Source: Pseudomonas mosselii (lineage in GTDB: Bacteria; Pseudomonadota; Gammaproteobacteria; Pseudomonadales; Pseudomonadaceae). From it: a stretch of DNA of 64,000 bases. The first letter of the stretch is position 1. The number at the start of each line of letters is the position of its first letter. The position numbers were made by a program, and so were the translations under genes. The stretch is from assembly GCF_005796105.1 (NCBI RefSeq), contig NZ_VAUO01000007.1:124001-188000 (forward strand), in the 5' to 3' direction. Under the pieces are notes generated by a model, which was not told where the DNA came from, made no database searches, and saw only the letters and a list, made by a program, of their open reading frames with translations. Shown piece by piece: positions 1-8,014 of this stretch.

Positions 1-669
1 CTGGCCCACGAAATAAAGAACCCGCTGGGCGGCATTCGCGGCGCGGCGCAACTGCTATCGCGGGAATTGCCCAACGACGGCCTGCGCGACTACACCAACG
101 TGATCATCGAGGAGGCCGACCGCCTGCGTAACCTGGTCGACCGCATGCTCGGCTCCAACAAACTCCCCTCGCTGGCCATGACCAACATCCATGAGGTGCT
201 GGAGCGTGTGTGCAGCCTGGTCGAGGCCGAAACCCAGGGCGGCATCACCTTGGTGCGTGATTACGACCCAAGCCTGCCCGACGTGCTGATCGACCGCGAG
301 CAGATGATCCAGGCGGTGCTCAACATCGTGCGTAACGCCATGCAGGCGATCAGCGGGCAGAACGAACTGCGCCTGGGCCGCATCACCCTGCGCAGCCGCG
401 CGGTGCGCCAGTTCACCATCGGCCATGTGCGCCATCGCCTGGTCGCCCGCGTCGAGCTGATCGACAACGGGCCAGGAATCGCGCCGGAACTGCAAGACAC
501 CCTCTTCTATCCCATGGTCAGTGGTCGCCCGGACGGTACCGGGCTGGGCCTGGCCATCACCCAGAACATCATCAGCCAGCACCAGGGGTTGATCGAGTGT
601 GAAAGCCACCCCGGCCACACCACCTTCTCGATCTTCCTGCCGCTGGAACAAGGAGCCAACGCCTCATGA
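1..669 (+). CDS. glnL: Nitrogen regulation sensor histidine kinase NtrB (3' part)
   Basis: This is the C-terminal ~222 residues of NtrB; the 5' end with the PAS domain lies before the window. The frame is open from base 1 and begins in the H-box ([19 protein letters not shown]), whose histidine, encoded at bases 7-9, is the expected phosphorylation site. The ATP-binding catalytic part follows, with the N-box ([10 protein letters not shown]), G1 box (DNGPGI) and a GTGLGLAI G2 box. NtrB phosphorylates and dephosphorylates NtrC in response to nitrogen status signalled through PII. The stop codon overlaps the start of glnG (ATGA), so the two are translationally coupled. The pair is standard in Pseudomonas and identification is secure. 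Confidence 0.96.
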   Translation: MAHEIKNPLGGIRGAAQLLSRELPNDGLRDYTNVIIEEADRLRNLVDRMLGSNKLPSLAMTNIHEVLERVCSLVEAETQGGITLVRDYDPSLPDVLIDREQMIQAVLNIVRNAMQAISGQNELRLGRITLRSRAVRQFTIGHVRHRLVARVELIDNGPGIAPELQDTLFYPMVSGRPDGTGLGLAITQNIISQHQGLIECESHPGHTTFSIFLPLEQGANAS

Positions 670-2102
670 GCCGCAGTGAAACCGTCTGGATCGTCGATGA
701 TGATCGCTCTATCCGCTGGGTGCTGGAAAAAGCCCTGCAACAAGAGGGCATGAACACCCAGAGCTTCGACAGTGCCGATGGCGTCATGGGCCGCCTGGCT
801 CGCCAGCAGCCGGATGTGATCATCTCTGACATCCGCATGCCCGGTGCCAGCGGGCTCGACCTGCTGGCGCAGATCCGCGAGCATCACCCGCGTCTGCCGG
901 TCATCATCATGACCGCCCACTCGGATCTGGATAGCGCCGTGGCGTCGTACCAAGGCGGCGCCTTCGAGTACCTGCCCAAGCCGTTCGACGTGGATGAGGC
1001 AGTATCGCTGGTCAAGCGCGCCAACCAGCACGCCCAGGAACAACAGGCCCTGGAAGTACCCCAGGCGTTGACCCGCACCCCCGAGATCATCGGCGAGGCG
1101 CCGGCGATGCAGGAGGTGTTCCGTGCCATCGGCCGCCTGAGCCACTCCAACATCACCGTGCTGATCAACGGCGAGTCGGGCACCGGTAAGGAGCTGGTGG
1201 CTCACGCCCTGCACCGCCACAGTCCCCGTGCGGCCTCGCCGTTCATCGCCTTGAACATGGCGGCGATCCCCAAGGACCTAATGGAGTCCGAGCTGTTCGG
1301 CCATGAAAAAGGCGCCTTCACCGGCGCGGCCAACCTGCGTCGCGGTCGATTCGAGCAGGCCGACGGCGGTACGTTGTTCCTCGACGAGATCGGCGACATG
1401 CCAGCCGACACCCAGACCCGCCTGCTGCGGGTATTGGCTGACGGCGAGTTCTACCGCGTAGGCGGCCATGTGCCGGTCAAGGTGGATGTGCGCATCATCG
1501 CCGCGACCCATCAGAACCTCGAATCACTGGTGCAGGCCGGCAAGTTCCGTGAAGACTTGTTCCACCGTCTGAACGTGATCCGCATCCATATCCCGCGCCT
1601 GGCTGATCGCCGCGAGGACATCCCGGCCCTCGCCCGTCATTTCCTGGGCCGCGCCGCCCAGGAACTGGCCGTCGAGCCCAAGCTGCTCAAGCCGGAAACC
1701 GAAGAGTTCATCCGCAACCTGCCGTGGCCTGGCAACGTACGCCAGTTGGAGAACACCTGCCGCTGGATCACCGTGATGGCCTCCAGCCGTGAAGTGTTGG
1801 TGGGCGACCTGCCACCGGAACTGCTCAACCTGCCGTCGGATGCCGCGCCTGTGACCAACTGGGAACAGGCCCTGCGCCAGTGGGCTGACCAGGCCCTGGC
1901 ACGCGGCCAGTCGAGCCTGCTCGACAGCGCCGTACCCAGCTTCGAACGCATCATGATCGAGACCGCGCTCAAGCACACCGCAGGCCGGCGTCGCGACGCC
2001 GCCGTGCTGCTGGGTTGGGGGCGCAATACCCTGACGCGCAAGATCAAGGAGCTGGGGATGAAGGTCGATGGCGCCGATGACGATGAGGGCGACGAGCACT
2101 GA
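666..2102 (+). CDS. glnG: Nitrogen regulation response regulator NtrC (sigma-54 activator)
   Basis: 478-residue NtrC, the usual family length. The receiver domain (about 1-120) has the acidic pocket DDD at 11-13 and the phospho-acceptor Asp55 in ISDIRMP. The central AAA+ domain (about 140-370) shows Walker A GESGTGKE, the sigma-54 contact loop GAFTGA and Walker [12 protein letters not shown]. The C-terminal Fis-type helix-turn-helix ([19 protein letters not shown]) binds enhancer DNA. It activates RpoN-dependent promoters of nitrogen-scavenging genes under nitrogen limitation. It follows glnL with a 4-base overlap, and a likely target, the NrsZ-like RNA, lies directly downstream. Confidence 0.98.
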   Translation: MSRSETVWIVDDDRSIRWVLEKALQQEGMNTQSFDSADGVMGRLARQQPDVIISDIRMPGASGLDLLAQIREHHPRLPVIIMTAHSDLDSAVASYQGGAFEYLPKPFDVDEAVSLVKRANQHAQEQQALEVPQALTRTPEIIGEAPAMQEVFRAIGRLSHSNITVLINGESGTGKELVAHALHRHSPRAASPFIALNMAAIPKDLMESELFGHEKGAFTGAANLRRGRFEQADGGTLFLDEIGDMPADTQTRLLRVLADGEFYRVGGHVPVKVDVRIIAATHQNLESLVQAGKFREDLFHRLNVIRIHIPRLADRREDIPALARHFLGRAAQELAVEPKLLKPETEEFIRNLPWPGNVRQLENTCRWITVMASSREVLVGDLPPELLNLPSDAAPVTNWEQALRQWADQALARGQSSLLDSAVPSFERIMIETALKHTAGRRRDAAVLLGWGRNTLTRKIKELGMKVDGADDDEGDEH

Positions 2103-2132
2103 TTCTCAGCGTTCAGCTGCCTGAACTGGCCA

Positions 2133-2194
2133 TTCGCGGGTAAACCCGCTTCCACAAGACTGCGCAGCATCTGTGGGAGCGGGTTTACCCGCGA
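2133..2194. repeat. REP pair (inverted, BIME-like)
   Basis: Two copies of the putida-type REP in opposite orientation: TTCGCGGGTAAACCCGCTTC at 2133-2152 and its near-complement starting GTGGGAGCGGG near 2173-2194, with about 20 bases between. They lie just after the glnG stop and could protect the 3' end of the mRNA or attenuate read-through into the sRNA locus. Confidence 0.85.
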
Positions 2195-2226
2195 TGCGTT
2201 TAAAGGGCCCTTGATTCACCCTCCGA

Positions 2227-2263
2227 TGCACCGATCCTGTGCCTTCTGCACCTTGCGAAGGCA
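2227..2263 (+). promoter_or_regulatory. Two NtrC-like binding sites (enhancer) upstream of the sRNA
   Basis: TGCACCGATCCTGTGCC at 2227-2243 fits the NtrC dyad (TGCACC...GGTGCA type) in both half-sites. A second site beginning TGCACC at 2247 and ending AAGGCA at 2263 matches mainly in its left half. The 20-base spacing puts both on the same helix face. They sit about 90-125 bases upstream of the putative start site, a normal distance for an NtrC enhancer of a sigma-54 promoter. Confidence 0.65.
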
Positions 2264-2326
2264 TAAATCCCCTCGAAACCCGGCCAAATCCCCCTCAAAG
2301 CCCTGTGTTTCCGGGTTTTTCAAAAC

Positions 2327-2342
2327 TGGCACGCCCCCTGCA
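2327..2342 (+). promoter_or_regulatory. Sigma-54 (-24/-12) promoter of the NrsZ-like RNA
   Basis: TGGCACGCCCCCTGCA matches the RpoN consensus (TGGCACG-N4-TTGCA): the GG at 2328-2329 and the GC at 2340-2341 are correctly spaced. Transcription would start near 2352-2354, just before the first structured repeat. With the NtrC-like sites upstream this predicts nitrogen-limitation control. Confidence 0.8.
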
Positions 2343-2352
2343 ATAGGTATTG

Positions 2353-2592
2353 TATCTCCAGTTTCGGGGGCCTCGGTACAGGCAGGCCGGGATATCCCCC
2401 TCTTTAATTCGTAGCGACACCCGCTTCGGGGACCTTGGTACAGGCAGGCCAGGAAATCCCCTTTTTATTCGCAGCCATGCAGCAGCTTCGGGGACCCTGG
2501 TACAGGCAGGCCGGGTGATCCCCCTTTTATTCCCAGCGGTATCCGCCTTTGGGGACCTCGGTACAGGCAGGCCGGGACTCCCCTCTTTTATT
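2353..2592 (+). ncRNA. nrsZ: NrsZ-like nitrogen-regulated small RNA with four tandem hairpin repeats
   Basis: A roughly 240-base transcript is predicted from the sigma-54 promoter at 2327-2342 to a T-rich hairpin ending near 2592. It holds four tandem units (periods 62, 62 and 61 bases); the hairpin cores are 2366-2400, 2428-2461, 2490-2524 and 2551-2583. Each core has an outer GGGGA/TCCCC stem, an inner 5-bp stem and an identical loop TACAGGCAGG. The inner stem varies between copies (CTCGG/CCGGG, CTTGG/CCAGG, CCTGG/CCGGG) yet always pairs with G-U allowed, which supports RNA structure. In P. aeruginosa the NtrC/RpoN-dependent, processed sRNA NrsZ lies at the same place, between ntrC and a hypothetical gene. 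Position, control signals, size and repeat structure agree, but equivalence is inferred. Open frames crossing the repeats on both strands are repeat artefacts. Confidence 0.8.
2551..2592 (+). terminator. Last repeat hairpin with T tract, probable sRNA terminator
   Basis: The fourth stem (GGGGAC...TCCCC) is followed by CTCTTTTATTC. The T-rich stretch includes the stop codon of the convergent gene. The earlier repeats also have short T-rich tails (CTTTTTATTC, CCTTTTATTC), so partial termination or processing after each unit is possible. Confidence 0.55.
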
Positions 2593-3025
2593 CGTGCAGG
2601 CGCACCTGCACCTTCCAACGCCCCGCGTCCTCTGCACCGGCCCACTCGCCACGCAGGGGACGCGCGGCCACCAGGGTCAGCAGCAAGCCCTTCTCACTCT
2701 TCTGCAAGCGCCATCCCACCGGTTTGCCCTGCAACATCAGTTGCCCACGCTGGGGCTTGCCTGAGGCCTGGAACAGCACAGCCACGCTACCCTCGACATT
2801 CTCACCATGCAGTTGCGGCTGTTCGTTGAACCACAGGTCCAAGCCGTCCTGCACCACCGCCACCTGTTCGAGCGCACGTTCCTGTGGCACGGTCAGGCGA
2901 CCTATCATCAGGCCGACCATCACCCCGACGATAGCCAGCGACAGGATCATCCGCGGGAAGGCCTTCGATCGCACGTCCGCTTCGGGGGTAGAATGCTCGT
3001 CATCTTCACGCTTGGAGCCGTGCAT
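2588..3025 (-). CDS. Membrane-anchored hypothetical protein (PA5126-type position)
   Basis: 145-residue protein with a short charged N-terminus, one transmembrane segment at about 26-46 (MILSLAIVGVMVGLMIG) and a periplasmic domain of about 100 residues ending in KVQVRLHE. I recognise no catalytic motif. It occupies the place of the conserved hypothetical between ntrC and trmL in other pseudomonads. It converges on the NrsZ-like RNA, and its stop codon (2588-2590) lies in that RNA's T-rich tail. With this start, its ATG overlaps the ATG of trmL on the opposite strand (shared CATG at 3023-3026). An internal start at Met26 would remove the overlap but leave only the membrane helix as N-terminus. 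Confidence 0.75.
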   Translation of the reverse strand: MHGSKREDDEHSTPEADVRSKAFPRMILSLAIVGVMVGLMIGRLTVPQERALEQVAVVQDGLDLWFNEQPQLHGENVEGSVAVLFQASGKPQRGQLMLQGKPVGWRLQKSEKGLLLTLVAARPLRGEWAGAEDAGRWKVQVRLHE

Positions 3026-3485
3026 GTTTCACGTCATCCTCTTTCAACCTGAAATTCCGCCGAATACCGGCAACATCATTCGCCTCTGCGCCAACAGCGG
3101 CTGCGCCCTGCACCTGATCGAACCGATCAGTTTCGAGCTGGACGACAAGCGCCTGCGCCGTGCGGGCCTGGACTACCACGAGTATGCCACGCTCAAGCGC
3201 CACGAAAGCCTGGCCGGATGCCTGGAAAGCCTGGGCAACCCGCGCCTGTTCGCATTCACCACAAAGGGCTCGCACCCATTCAACGAGGCGGCCTACAAGC
3301 CGGGCGACGCGTTCCTGTTCGGCCCTGAAAGCCGCGGCCTGCCGGCCGAGGTCCTGGACAGCCTGCCAGCCGAACAGCGCCTGCGCCTGCCAATGCGGCC
3401 AGGCTGCCGGAGCCTGAACCTGTCCAATACCGTGGCGGTGACCGTTTACGAAGCCTGGCGACAGAACGGCTTTGCCGGGAGCTGA
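3024..3485 (+). CDS. trmL: tRNA (cytidine(34)-2'-O)-methyltransferase TrmL
   Basis: 153-residue SPOUT-class methyltransferase that 2'-O-methylates the wobble base of certain leucine tRNAs using S-adenosylmethionine. The family features are visible: N-terminal MFHVILFQPEIPPNTGNIIR, the knot motif FGPESRGLP near residue 100 and the C-terminal RSLNLSNTVAVTVYEAW. The ATG at 3024 has a GGAG site 8 bases upstream (TTGGAGCCGTGC). A longer open frame upstream lacks family similarity. A bidirectional terminator follows. Confidence 0.95.
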   Translation: MFHVILFQPEIPPNTGNIIRLCANSGCALHLIEPISFELDDKRLRRAGLDYHEYATLKRHESLAGCLESLGNPRLFAFTTKGSHPFNEAAYKPGDAFLFGPESRGLPAEVLDSLPAEQRLRLPMRPGCRSLNLSNTVAVTVYEAWRQNGFAGS

Positions 3486-3504
3486 GGGTTAACCACCGAA
3501 CAAC

Positions 3505-3531
3505 AAAAAAGCGCCTCGAGGGGCGCTTTTT
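3505..3531. terminator. Bidirectional terminator between trmL and secB
   Basis: GCGCCTCGAGGGGCGC hairpin flanked by A6 on the left and T5 on the right, placed between two converging genes, so it can serve both strands. Confidence 0.9.
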
Positions 3532-3546
3532 CGTGTCCGGCAAACG

Positions 3547-4029
3547 TTACTGCACGGTTGGCGCTTCGCCAGCCTCCTGCATGCGCTGCATCTCTTGCGC
3601 GTACAGGGCGTCGAAGTTGACCGGCGACAGCATCAGGGCCGGGAACGAACCACGGGTCACCAGGCTGTCCAGGGTCTCGCGGGCGTAAGGGAACAGGATG
3701 TTCGGGCAGAACGCACCCAGGGTGTGGCTCATCGAAGCTGCGTCCAGGCCTGCGATCAGGAAGATGCCAGCCTGTTGCACTTCGGCGATGAACGCCACTT
3801 CGTCACCGTTCTTGACGGTCACCGACAGGGTCAGCACCACTTCATGGAAGTCGCCTTCCAGGGCTTTCTGGCGGGTGTTCAGGTCCAGCGAAACGCTCGG
3901 TTCCCACTGCTGGCGGAAGATCTGCGGGCTTTTCGGAGCCTCGAACGACAGGTCGCGCACGTAGATGCGCTGCAGGGAAAATTGAGGAGCGTTCGCGTCG
4001 GCTGCGCCGTTGTTCTGTTGATCAGTCAT
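3547..4029 (-). CDS. secB: Protein-export chaperone SecB
   Basis: 160-residue SecB, the homotetrameric cytosolic chaperone that keeps preproteins unfolded and hands them to SecA. The sequence starts [32 protein letters not shown] and carries the conserved QQAGIF and [15 protein letters not shown] segments (here [17 protein letters not shown]). The chosen start has AGGAAAAGGA upstream; a longer frame to 4134 has no family match. It is the last gene of a minus-strand run rhodanese-grxC-secB, a conserved gammaproteobacterial arrangement. Confidence 0.96.
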   Translation of the reverse strand: MTDQQNNGAADANAPQFSLQRIYVRDLSFEAPKSPQIFRQQWEPSVSLDLNTRQKALEGDFHEVVLTLSVTVKNGDEVAFIAEVQQAGIFLIAGLDAASMSHTLGAFCPNILFPYARETLDSLVTRGSFPALMLSPVNFDALYAQEMQRMQEAGEAPTVQ

Positions 4030-4069
4030 GGCAGATCCTTTTCCTAATGTTCTTGAATGCAGAGCGAAT

Positions 4070-4324
4070 TCAGGCCGCCAGCAGCGCGTCGAGCTTACCC
4101 GCGCGCTCCAGGGCATAGAGGTCATCGCAACCACCGACGTGCGTACTGCCGATCCAGATCTGCGGTACCGAAGTGCGGCCGGCCTTCTGGCTCATTTCGG
4201 CGCGCACCTGGGGTTTACCGTCGACCTTGATCTCTTCGAACGCCACGCCTTTGCTCTGGAGCAGGTGTTTGGCGCGCATGCAGTAGGGGCAGTAGTCGCT
4301 GGAGTAGACGATGACGGGCTTCAT
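4070..4324 (-). CDS. grxC: Glutaredoxin 3
   Basis: 84-residue class I glutaredoxin. The active site CPYC is at about residues 12-15 ([15 protein letters not shown]), with the cis-proline segment TSVPQIWIG and the glutathione-binding [10 protein letters not shown]. It reduces disulfides and glutathionylated proteins with glutathione. One base separates its start from the stop of the upstream rhodanese gene, so the two are co-translated. Confidence 0.95.
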   Translation of the reverse strand: MKPVIVYSSDYCPYCMRAKHLLQSKGVAFEEIKVDGKPQVRAEMSQKAGRTSVPQIWIGSTHVGGCDDLYALERAGKLDALLAA

Positions 4325-4325
4325 A

Positions 4326-4739
4326 TCACTTCACCAGGGGCAGGTTATCGGCTTTCCAGCTGGACACGCCACCGCTGAGCTTGGCAGCGGTGTAGCCAGC
4401 CTTGAGCAGTTCGCGACAAAGGGTGCCGGACTGCTGGCCCATTGCGTCGACGACGATCAGGGTCTTTTCCTTGTGTTTTTCCAGCTCAGCCATGCGGCTG
4501 ACCAGCTTGTCCTGCGGGATGTTCAGCGCGCCGACGATGTGCCCAGCAGAGAATTCCTTGGACGGGCGGACATCGATCACCACGGCCTTGTCGGCGTTGA
4601 CCAGCGCGGTCAGCTGGCCGGTGCTCAGGCTCTGGCCGCCACGACGCACTTCGTTGACCAGCAACAGGACCAGAAGAACGACGAAGATCGCCACCAGAAT
4701 GAAGTGATCTGTCGCGAATTGAATCAGGTGAGCAACCAT
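4326..4739 (-). CDS. Membrane-anchored rhodanese-like protein (YibN type)
   Basis: 137 residues: an N-terminal transmembrane helix (about 10-27, HFILVAIFVVLLVLLLV) followed by a rhodanese fold (VIDVRPSKEFSAGHIVGALNIP). The loop where active rhodaneses have the catalytic cysteine reads VVDAMGQQSG, so the usual cysteine is absent; the nearest cysteine is further on in GTLCREL. The protein may therefore bind or scaffold rather than transfer sulfur. The start at Met15 of the longer frame matches the family length. It heads the rhodanese-grxC-secB run. Confidence 0.88.
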   Translation of the reverse strand: MVAHLIQFATDHFILVAIFVVLLVLLLVNEVRRGGQSLSTGQLTALVNADKAVVIDVRPSKEFSAGHIVGALNIPQDKLVSRMAELEKHKEKTLIVVDAMGQQSGTLCRELLKAGYTAAKLSGGVSSWKADNLPLVK

Positions 4740-4946
4740 CGGCGGTGTTCCAGGCGATTGAAAATGGCGGCCAGTATACACAGCCCCTTATGACCACCAA
4801 AGCCCGCCAGGGCGCCCATGAACCCGGCTGCATGGCGCAAGTCCGAGTGCGCCGGTCGGGCAATGGGGAGGAATATTCGCCGCAGGTGGCGTATTTGCCC
4901 TAAAATGCGTGTCTTTATCATCTTTGAACAACCGTGAGTTTGATTG

Positions 4947-6482
4947 ATGACGAGCACGCCTAAACCTCTGGTCCTGATCATCCTGGATGGCTTCGGTCAC
5001 AGCGAAAAACCCGAATACAACGCCATCTATGCCGCCAACACACCGGTCTACGACCGCCTGCGCGCGACCCAGCCGCATGGGCTGATCTCCGGTTCCGGCA
5101 TGGATGTCGGCCTGCCAGACGGGCAGATGGGCAACTCAGAAGTCGGTCACATGAACCTCGGCGCCGGGCGCGTGGTATACCAGGACTTCACCCGCGTCAC
5201 CAAGGCCATCCGCGACGGCGAGTTCTTCGAAAATCCCGTGCTCACTGACGCTGTGGACAAGGCCGTGGGTGCCGGCAAGGCCGTGCACATCCTGGGTCTG
5301 CTCTCCGAAGGCGGCGTGCACAGCCACCAGGACCACCTGGTCGCCATGGCCGAACTGGCTGCGCAACGTGGCGCCGAGAAAATCTACCTGCACGCCTTCC
5401 TGGATGGCCGCGACACGCCACCACGCAGCGCCCAGTCGTCGATCGAGCTGCTCGACGCGACCTTCGCCAAGCTTGGCAAGGGCCGCATCGCCAGCCTCAT
5501 CGGCCGCTACTACGCCATGGACCGCGACAACCGCTGGGACCGCGTGCAGGCCGCCTACGACCTGATCGTCGACAGCGCTGCCGAGTACACCGCAGACAGC
5601 GCCCTGGCGGGCCTCGAAGCCGCCTACGCGCGTGATGAGAGCGACGAATTCGTCAAAGCCACGCGCATTGGCGAGGCGGTGAAGGTCGAGGACGGTGACG
5701 CCGTGGTCTTCATGAACTTCCGCGCCGACCGTGCCCGCGAGCTTTCGCGCGTGTTCGTCGAGGCCGATTTCAACGAATTCCCGCGTGCGCGTCTGCCCAA
5801 GCTCGCCGCCTACATCGGTCTGACCCAGTACTCAGCCAAGATCCCGGCGCCCGCCGCCTTCGCCCCGGCCAGCCTGGACAACGTGCTCGGCGAATACCTG
5901 GCCAAGCACGGCAAGACCCAGCTGCGCATCGCCGAGACCGAGAAGTACGCCCACGTGACGTTCTTTTTCTCGGGTGGTCGCGAAGAGCCGTTCCCCGGCG
6001 AGGAGCGCATTCTGATCCCATCGCCGAAAGTCGCCACCTACGACCTGCAACCGCAGATGAACGCACCCGAGGTCACTGACCGCATCGTCGAGGCCATCGA
6101 GCAGCAGCGCTTCGACGTGATCGTGGTCAACTACGCCAACGGCGACATGGTCGGCCACACTGGCGTGTTCGAAGCGGCCGTCAAGGCGGTCGAGGCCCTC
6201 GACACCTGCGTCGGGCGCATCGTCGAAGCATTGGCCAAGGTCGATGGCGAGGCACTGATCACCGCAGACCACGGCAACGTCGAGCAGATGGAAGACGAGT
6301 GCACCGGCCAGGCACACACCGCCCACACCACCGAGCCGGTGCCGTTCATCTACGTCGGCAAGCGCCCGCTCAAGGTCCGCGAAGGCGGTGTGCTGGCCGA
6401 TGTCGCCCCGACCATGCTCAAGTTGCTGGGCCTGGAGAAACCGGCCGAAATGACCGGCACCTCGATTCTGGTCGATCTTTAA
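4947..6482 (+). CDS. gpmI: 2,3-bisphosphoglycerate-independent phosphoglycerate mutase
   Basis: 511-residue cofactor-independent mutase (iPGM) of glycolysis and gluconeogenesis, interconverting 3- and 2-phosphoglycerate with Mn2+. The metal-binding LDGFG is at 13-17, and the phospho-serine is Ser64 in [12 protein letters not shown]. Further metal-site motifs include [12 protein letters not shown] and [11 protein letters not shown]. An ATG at 4947 preceded by GTGAG is preferred; a TTG at 4944 is an in-frame alternative. It is divergent from the rhodanese gene. Confidence 0.97.
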   Translation: MTSTPKPLVLIILDGFGHSEKPEYNAIYAANTPVYDRLRATQPHGLISGSGMDVGLPDGQMGNSEVGHMNLGAGRVVYQDFTRVTKAIRDGEFFENPVLTDAVDKAVGAGKAVHILGLLSEGGVHSHQDHLVAMAELAAQRGAEKIYLHAFLDGRDTPPRSAQSSIELLDATFAKLGKGRIASLIGRYYAMDRDNRWDRVQAAYDLIVDSAAEYTADSALAGLEAAYARDESDEFVKATRIGEAVKVEDGDAVVFMNFRADRARELSRVFVEADFNEFPRARLPKLAAYIGLTQYSAKIPAPAAFAPASLDNVLGEYLAKHGKTQLRIAETEKYAHVTFFFSGGREEPFPGEERILIPSPKVATYDLQPQMNAPEVTDRIVEAIEQQRFDVIVVNYANGDMVGHTGVFEAAVKAVEALDTCVGRIVEALAKVDGEALITADHGNVEQMEDECTGQAHTAHTTEPVPFIYVGKRPLKVREGGVLADVAPTMLKLLGLEKPAEMTGTSILVDL

Positions 6483-6556
6483 GCGGCAAGCTGCAAGCTG
6501 CGAGTGAAGCGCACCCGGCTTTTTCTTGCAGCTTGCCGCTCGCAGCTTGCCGCTTG
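6482..6556. repeat. GCTGCAAGC-type imperfect hairpin repeat, copy 1
   Basis: GCGGCAAGCTGCAAGCTGCG on the left is answered by TTTTTCTTGCAGCTTGCCGC and a second GCAGCTTGCCGC on the right. The element fills the gap after gpmI. The same words recur in five other intergenic regions of the window. Confidence 0.8.
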
Positions 6557-6630
6557 TACTACTAAGCGTTTTTTTTGCCGCGACGGGCGGGCATACTAGG
6601 CCAGTCTCCATCCCTGGTACGCCCAACCCC

Positions 6631-7929
6631 ATGCTTCGCGCCCTCTTCCTACTCGCCTTGTCATGCCTGCTCGCCCCGGCCTTCGCTGCCGACGAGCGCG
6701 CACAGACCCAGCAACAGCTGGACGCCACCCGCCAGGACATCGCCGAGCTGAAAAAAATGCTGGGCAAGCTCCAGGAGGAAAAGTCTGGCGTACAAAAAGA
6801 CCTCAAGACCACCGAGACCGATATCGGCAACCTCGAGAAACAGGTGGAGGTACTGCAACAAGAACTAAAAAAGACCGAGGGCGAGCTGGAGCGCCTTGAT
6901 CACGAGAAAAAAAAACTCCAGAGCGCCCGCGTTGAACAACAACGCCTGATCGCCATCCAGGCACGCGCGGCCTACCAGAACAATGGACGCGAGGAATACC
7001 TCAAGCTGCTGCTCAACCAGCAGAACCCCGAGAAGTTCGCCCGCACCCTGACCTACTACGACTACCTGAGCAAAGCCCGTACCGAGCAACTACGCACGTT
7101 CAACGAAACCCTGCGCCAGTTGGCCAACGTCGAGCAGGACATTGGCCAGCAGCAGACGCAATTGCTCACCCAGCGTGCCGACCTCGACAGCCGCCGTCAG
7201 GCGCTCGAAGCCGAACGCGCGAAACGCCAGCAGGTACTGGCCAAGCTCAACAGCGATTTGCAGGCGCGCGACCAGAAGTTGCAGGCCCGCGAGCAGGACC
7301 AGGCCGAGCTTGCCCAGGTGCTCAAGACCATCGAGGAAACCCTCGCCCGCCAGGCGCGCGAGGCCGAGCAAGCACGCCAACGCGCGCTGCTGGCCAAGCA
7401 GGAAGAAGAACAGCGGCGCAAGGCCCAAGCCCTGGCCGCCGCCCGCGACGATGCGCCCGAAGAGGCCCCGAAAAAGGCCCGCTCCACGCTCGGCCCAGTG
7501 GTTTCCAGCGACGGCGCCAGCTACGGCGGTGCATTTTCTGCGGCCCGCGGAAAACTTCCATGGCCCGTCAATGGTCGACTACTGGCACGTTTCGGTGATG
7601 CGCGCGGTAGCGATGCACGGGCCAAATGGGATGGCGTGATGATCAGCGCCAGCGCCGGCACTCAAGTACACGCCGTACACGGTGGGCGCGTGGTATTCGC
7701 CGACTGGTTGCGTGGCGCCGGACTTCTGGTCATTCTCGACCATGGCAACGGTTACCTGAGCCTGTACGGGCACAACCAAAGCCTGCTCAAGCGTGCCGGC
7801 GACGTGGTCAAGGCCGGCGAGGCCATCTCCACCGTCGGTGACAGCGGCGGCCAGGATTCCGCTGGCCTGTACTTCGCGATTCGCCAGCAAGGCCGGCCTA
7901 CCGACCCTGCGCAATGGTGCCGGGGTTAG
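6631..7929 (+). CDS. EnvC-type murein hydrolase activator
   Basis: 432 residues: signal peptide (1 to about 20, ending AFAADE), a long coiled coil (about 25-265, rich in Q/E/K/L) and a C-terminal LytM/M23 domain (about 330-432). The LytM domain lacks the zinc ligands of active peptidases: the region equivalent to HxGxD reads KWDGVMI and the HxH position reads GLYFAIR. This is as in EnvC, which does not cut peptidoglycan but switches on amidases at the septum. The ending SLYGHNQSLL...GGQDSAGLYFAIRQQG is EnvC-like. The start at 6631 gives a proper signal peptide. The protease gene ctp follows after 85 bases. Confidence 0.9.
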   Translation: MLRALFLLALSCLLAPAFAADERAQTQQQLDATRQDIAELKKMLGKLQEEKSGVQKDLKTTETDIGNLEKQVEVLQQELKKTEGELERLDHEKKKLQSARVEQQRLIAIQARAAYQNNGREEYLKLLLNQQNPEKFARTLTYYDYLSKARTEQLRTFNETLRQLANVEQDIGQQQTQLLTQRADLDSRRQALEAERAKRQQVLAKLNSDLQARDQKLQAREQDQAELAQVLKTIEETLARQAREAEQARQRALLAKQEEEQRRKAQALAAARDDAPEEAPKKARSTLGPVVSSDGASYGGAFSAARGKLPWPVNGRLLARFGDARGSDARAKWDGVMISASAGTQVHAVHGGRVVFADWLRGAGLLVILDHGNGYLSLYGHNQSLLKRAGDVVKAGEAISTVGDSGGQDSAGLYFAIRQQGRPTDPAQWCRG

Positions 7930-8014
7930 GCACCGACTACTTTTACGGCGCGCCGTCACACACCGCGCCGATGCTCCGGCAAGGAGCGCCAACAGGATCA
8001 GGAGTTCGTTCGAC

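Noticed and set aside
2361..2592. CRISPR array
   Set aside because: The spacing is regular (about 62 bases), but the intervening sequences are themselves similar between units and no cas gene is near.
2295..2829. Open frames on both strands with a repeated peptide (GLPVPRSPK / GDLGTGRPG)
   Set aside because: The repetition comes from the 62-base DNA units, whose variation preserves RNA pairing rather than protein sequence. A third unit spacing of 61 also shifts the frame. Treated as a structured RNA.
4029..4134. N-terminal extension of SecB
   Set aside because: No SD, no family similarity; the start at 4029 has a strong SD and gives the normal length.
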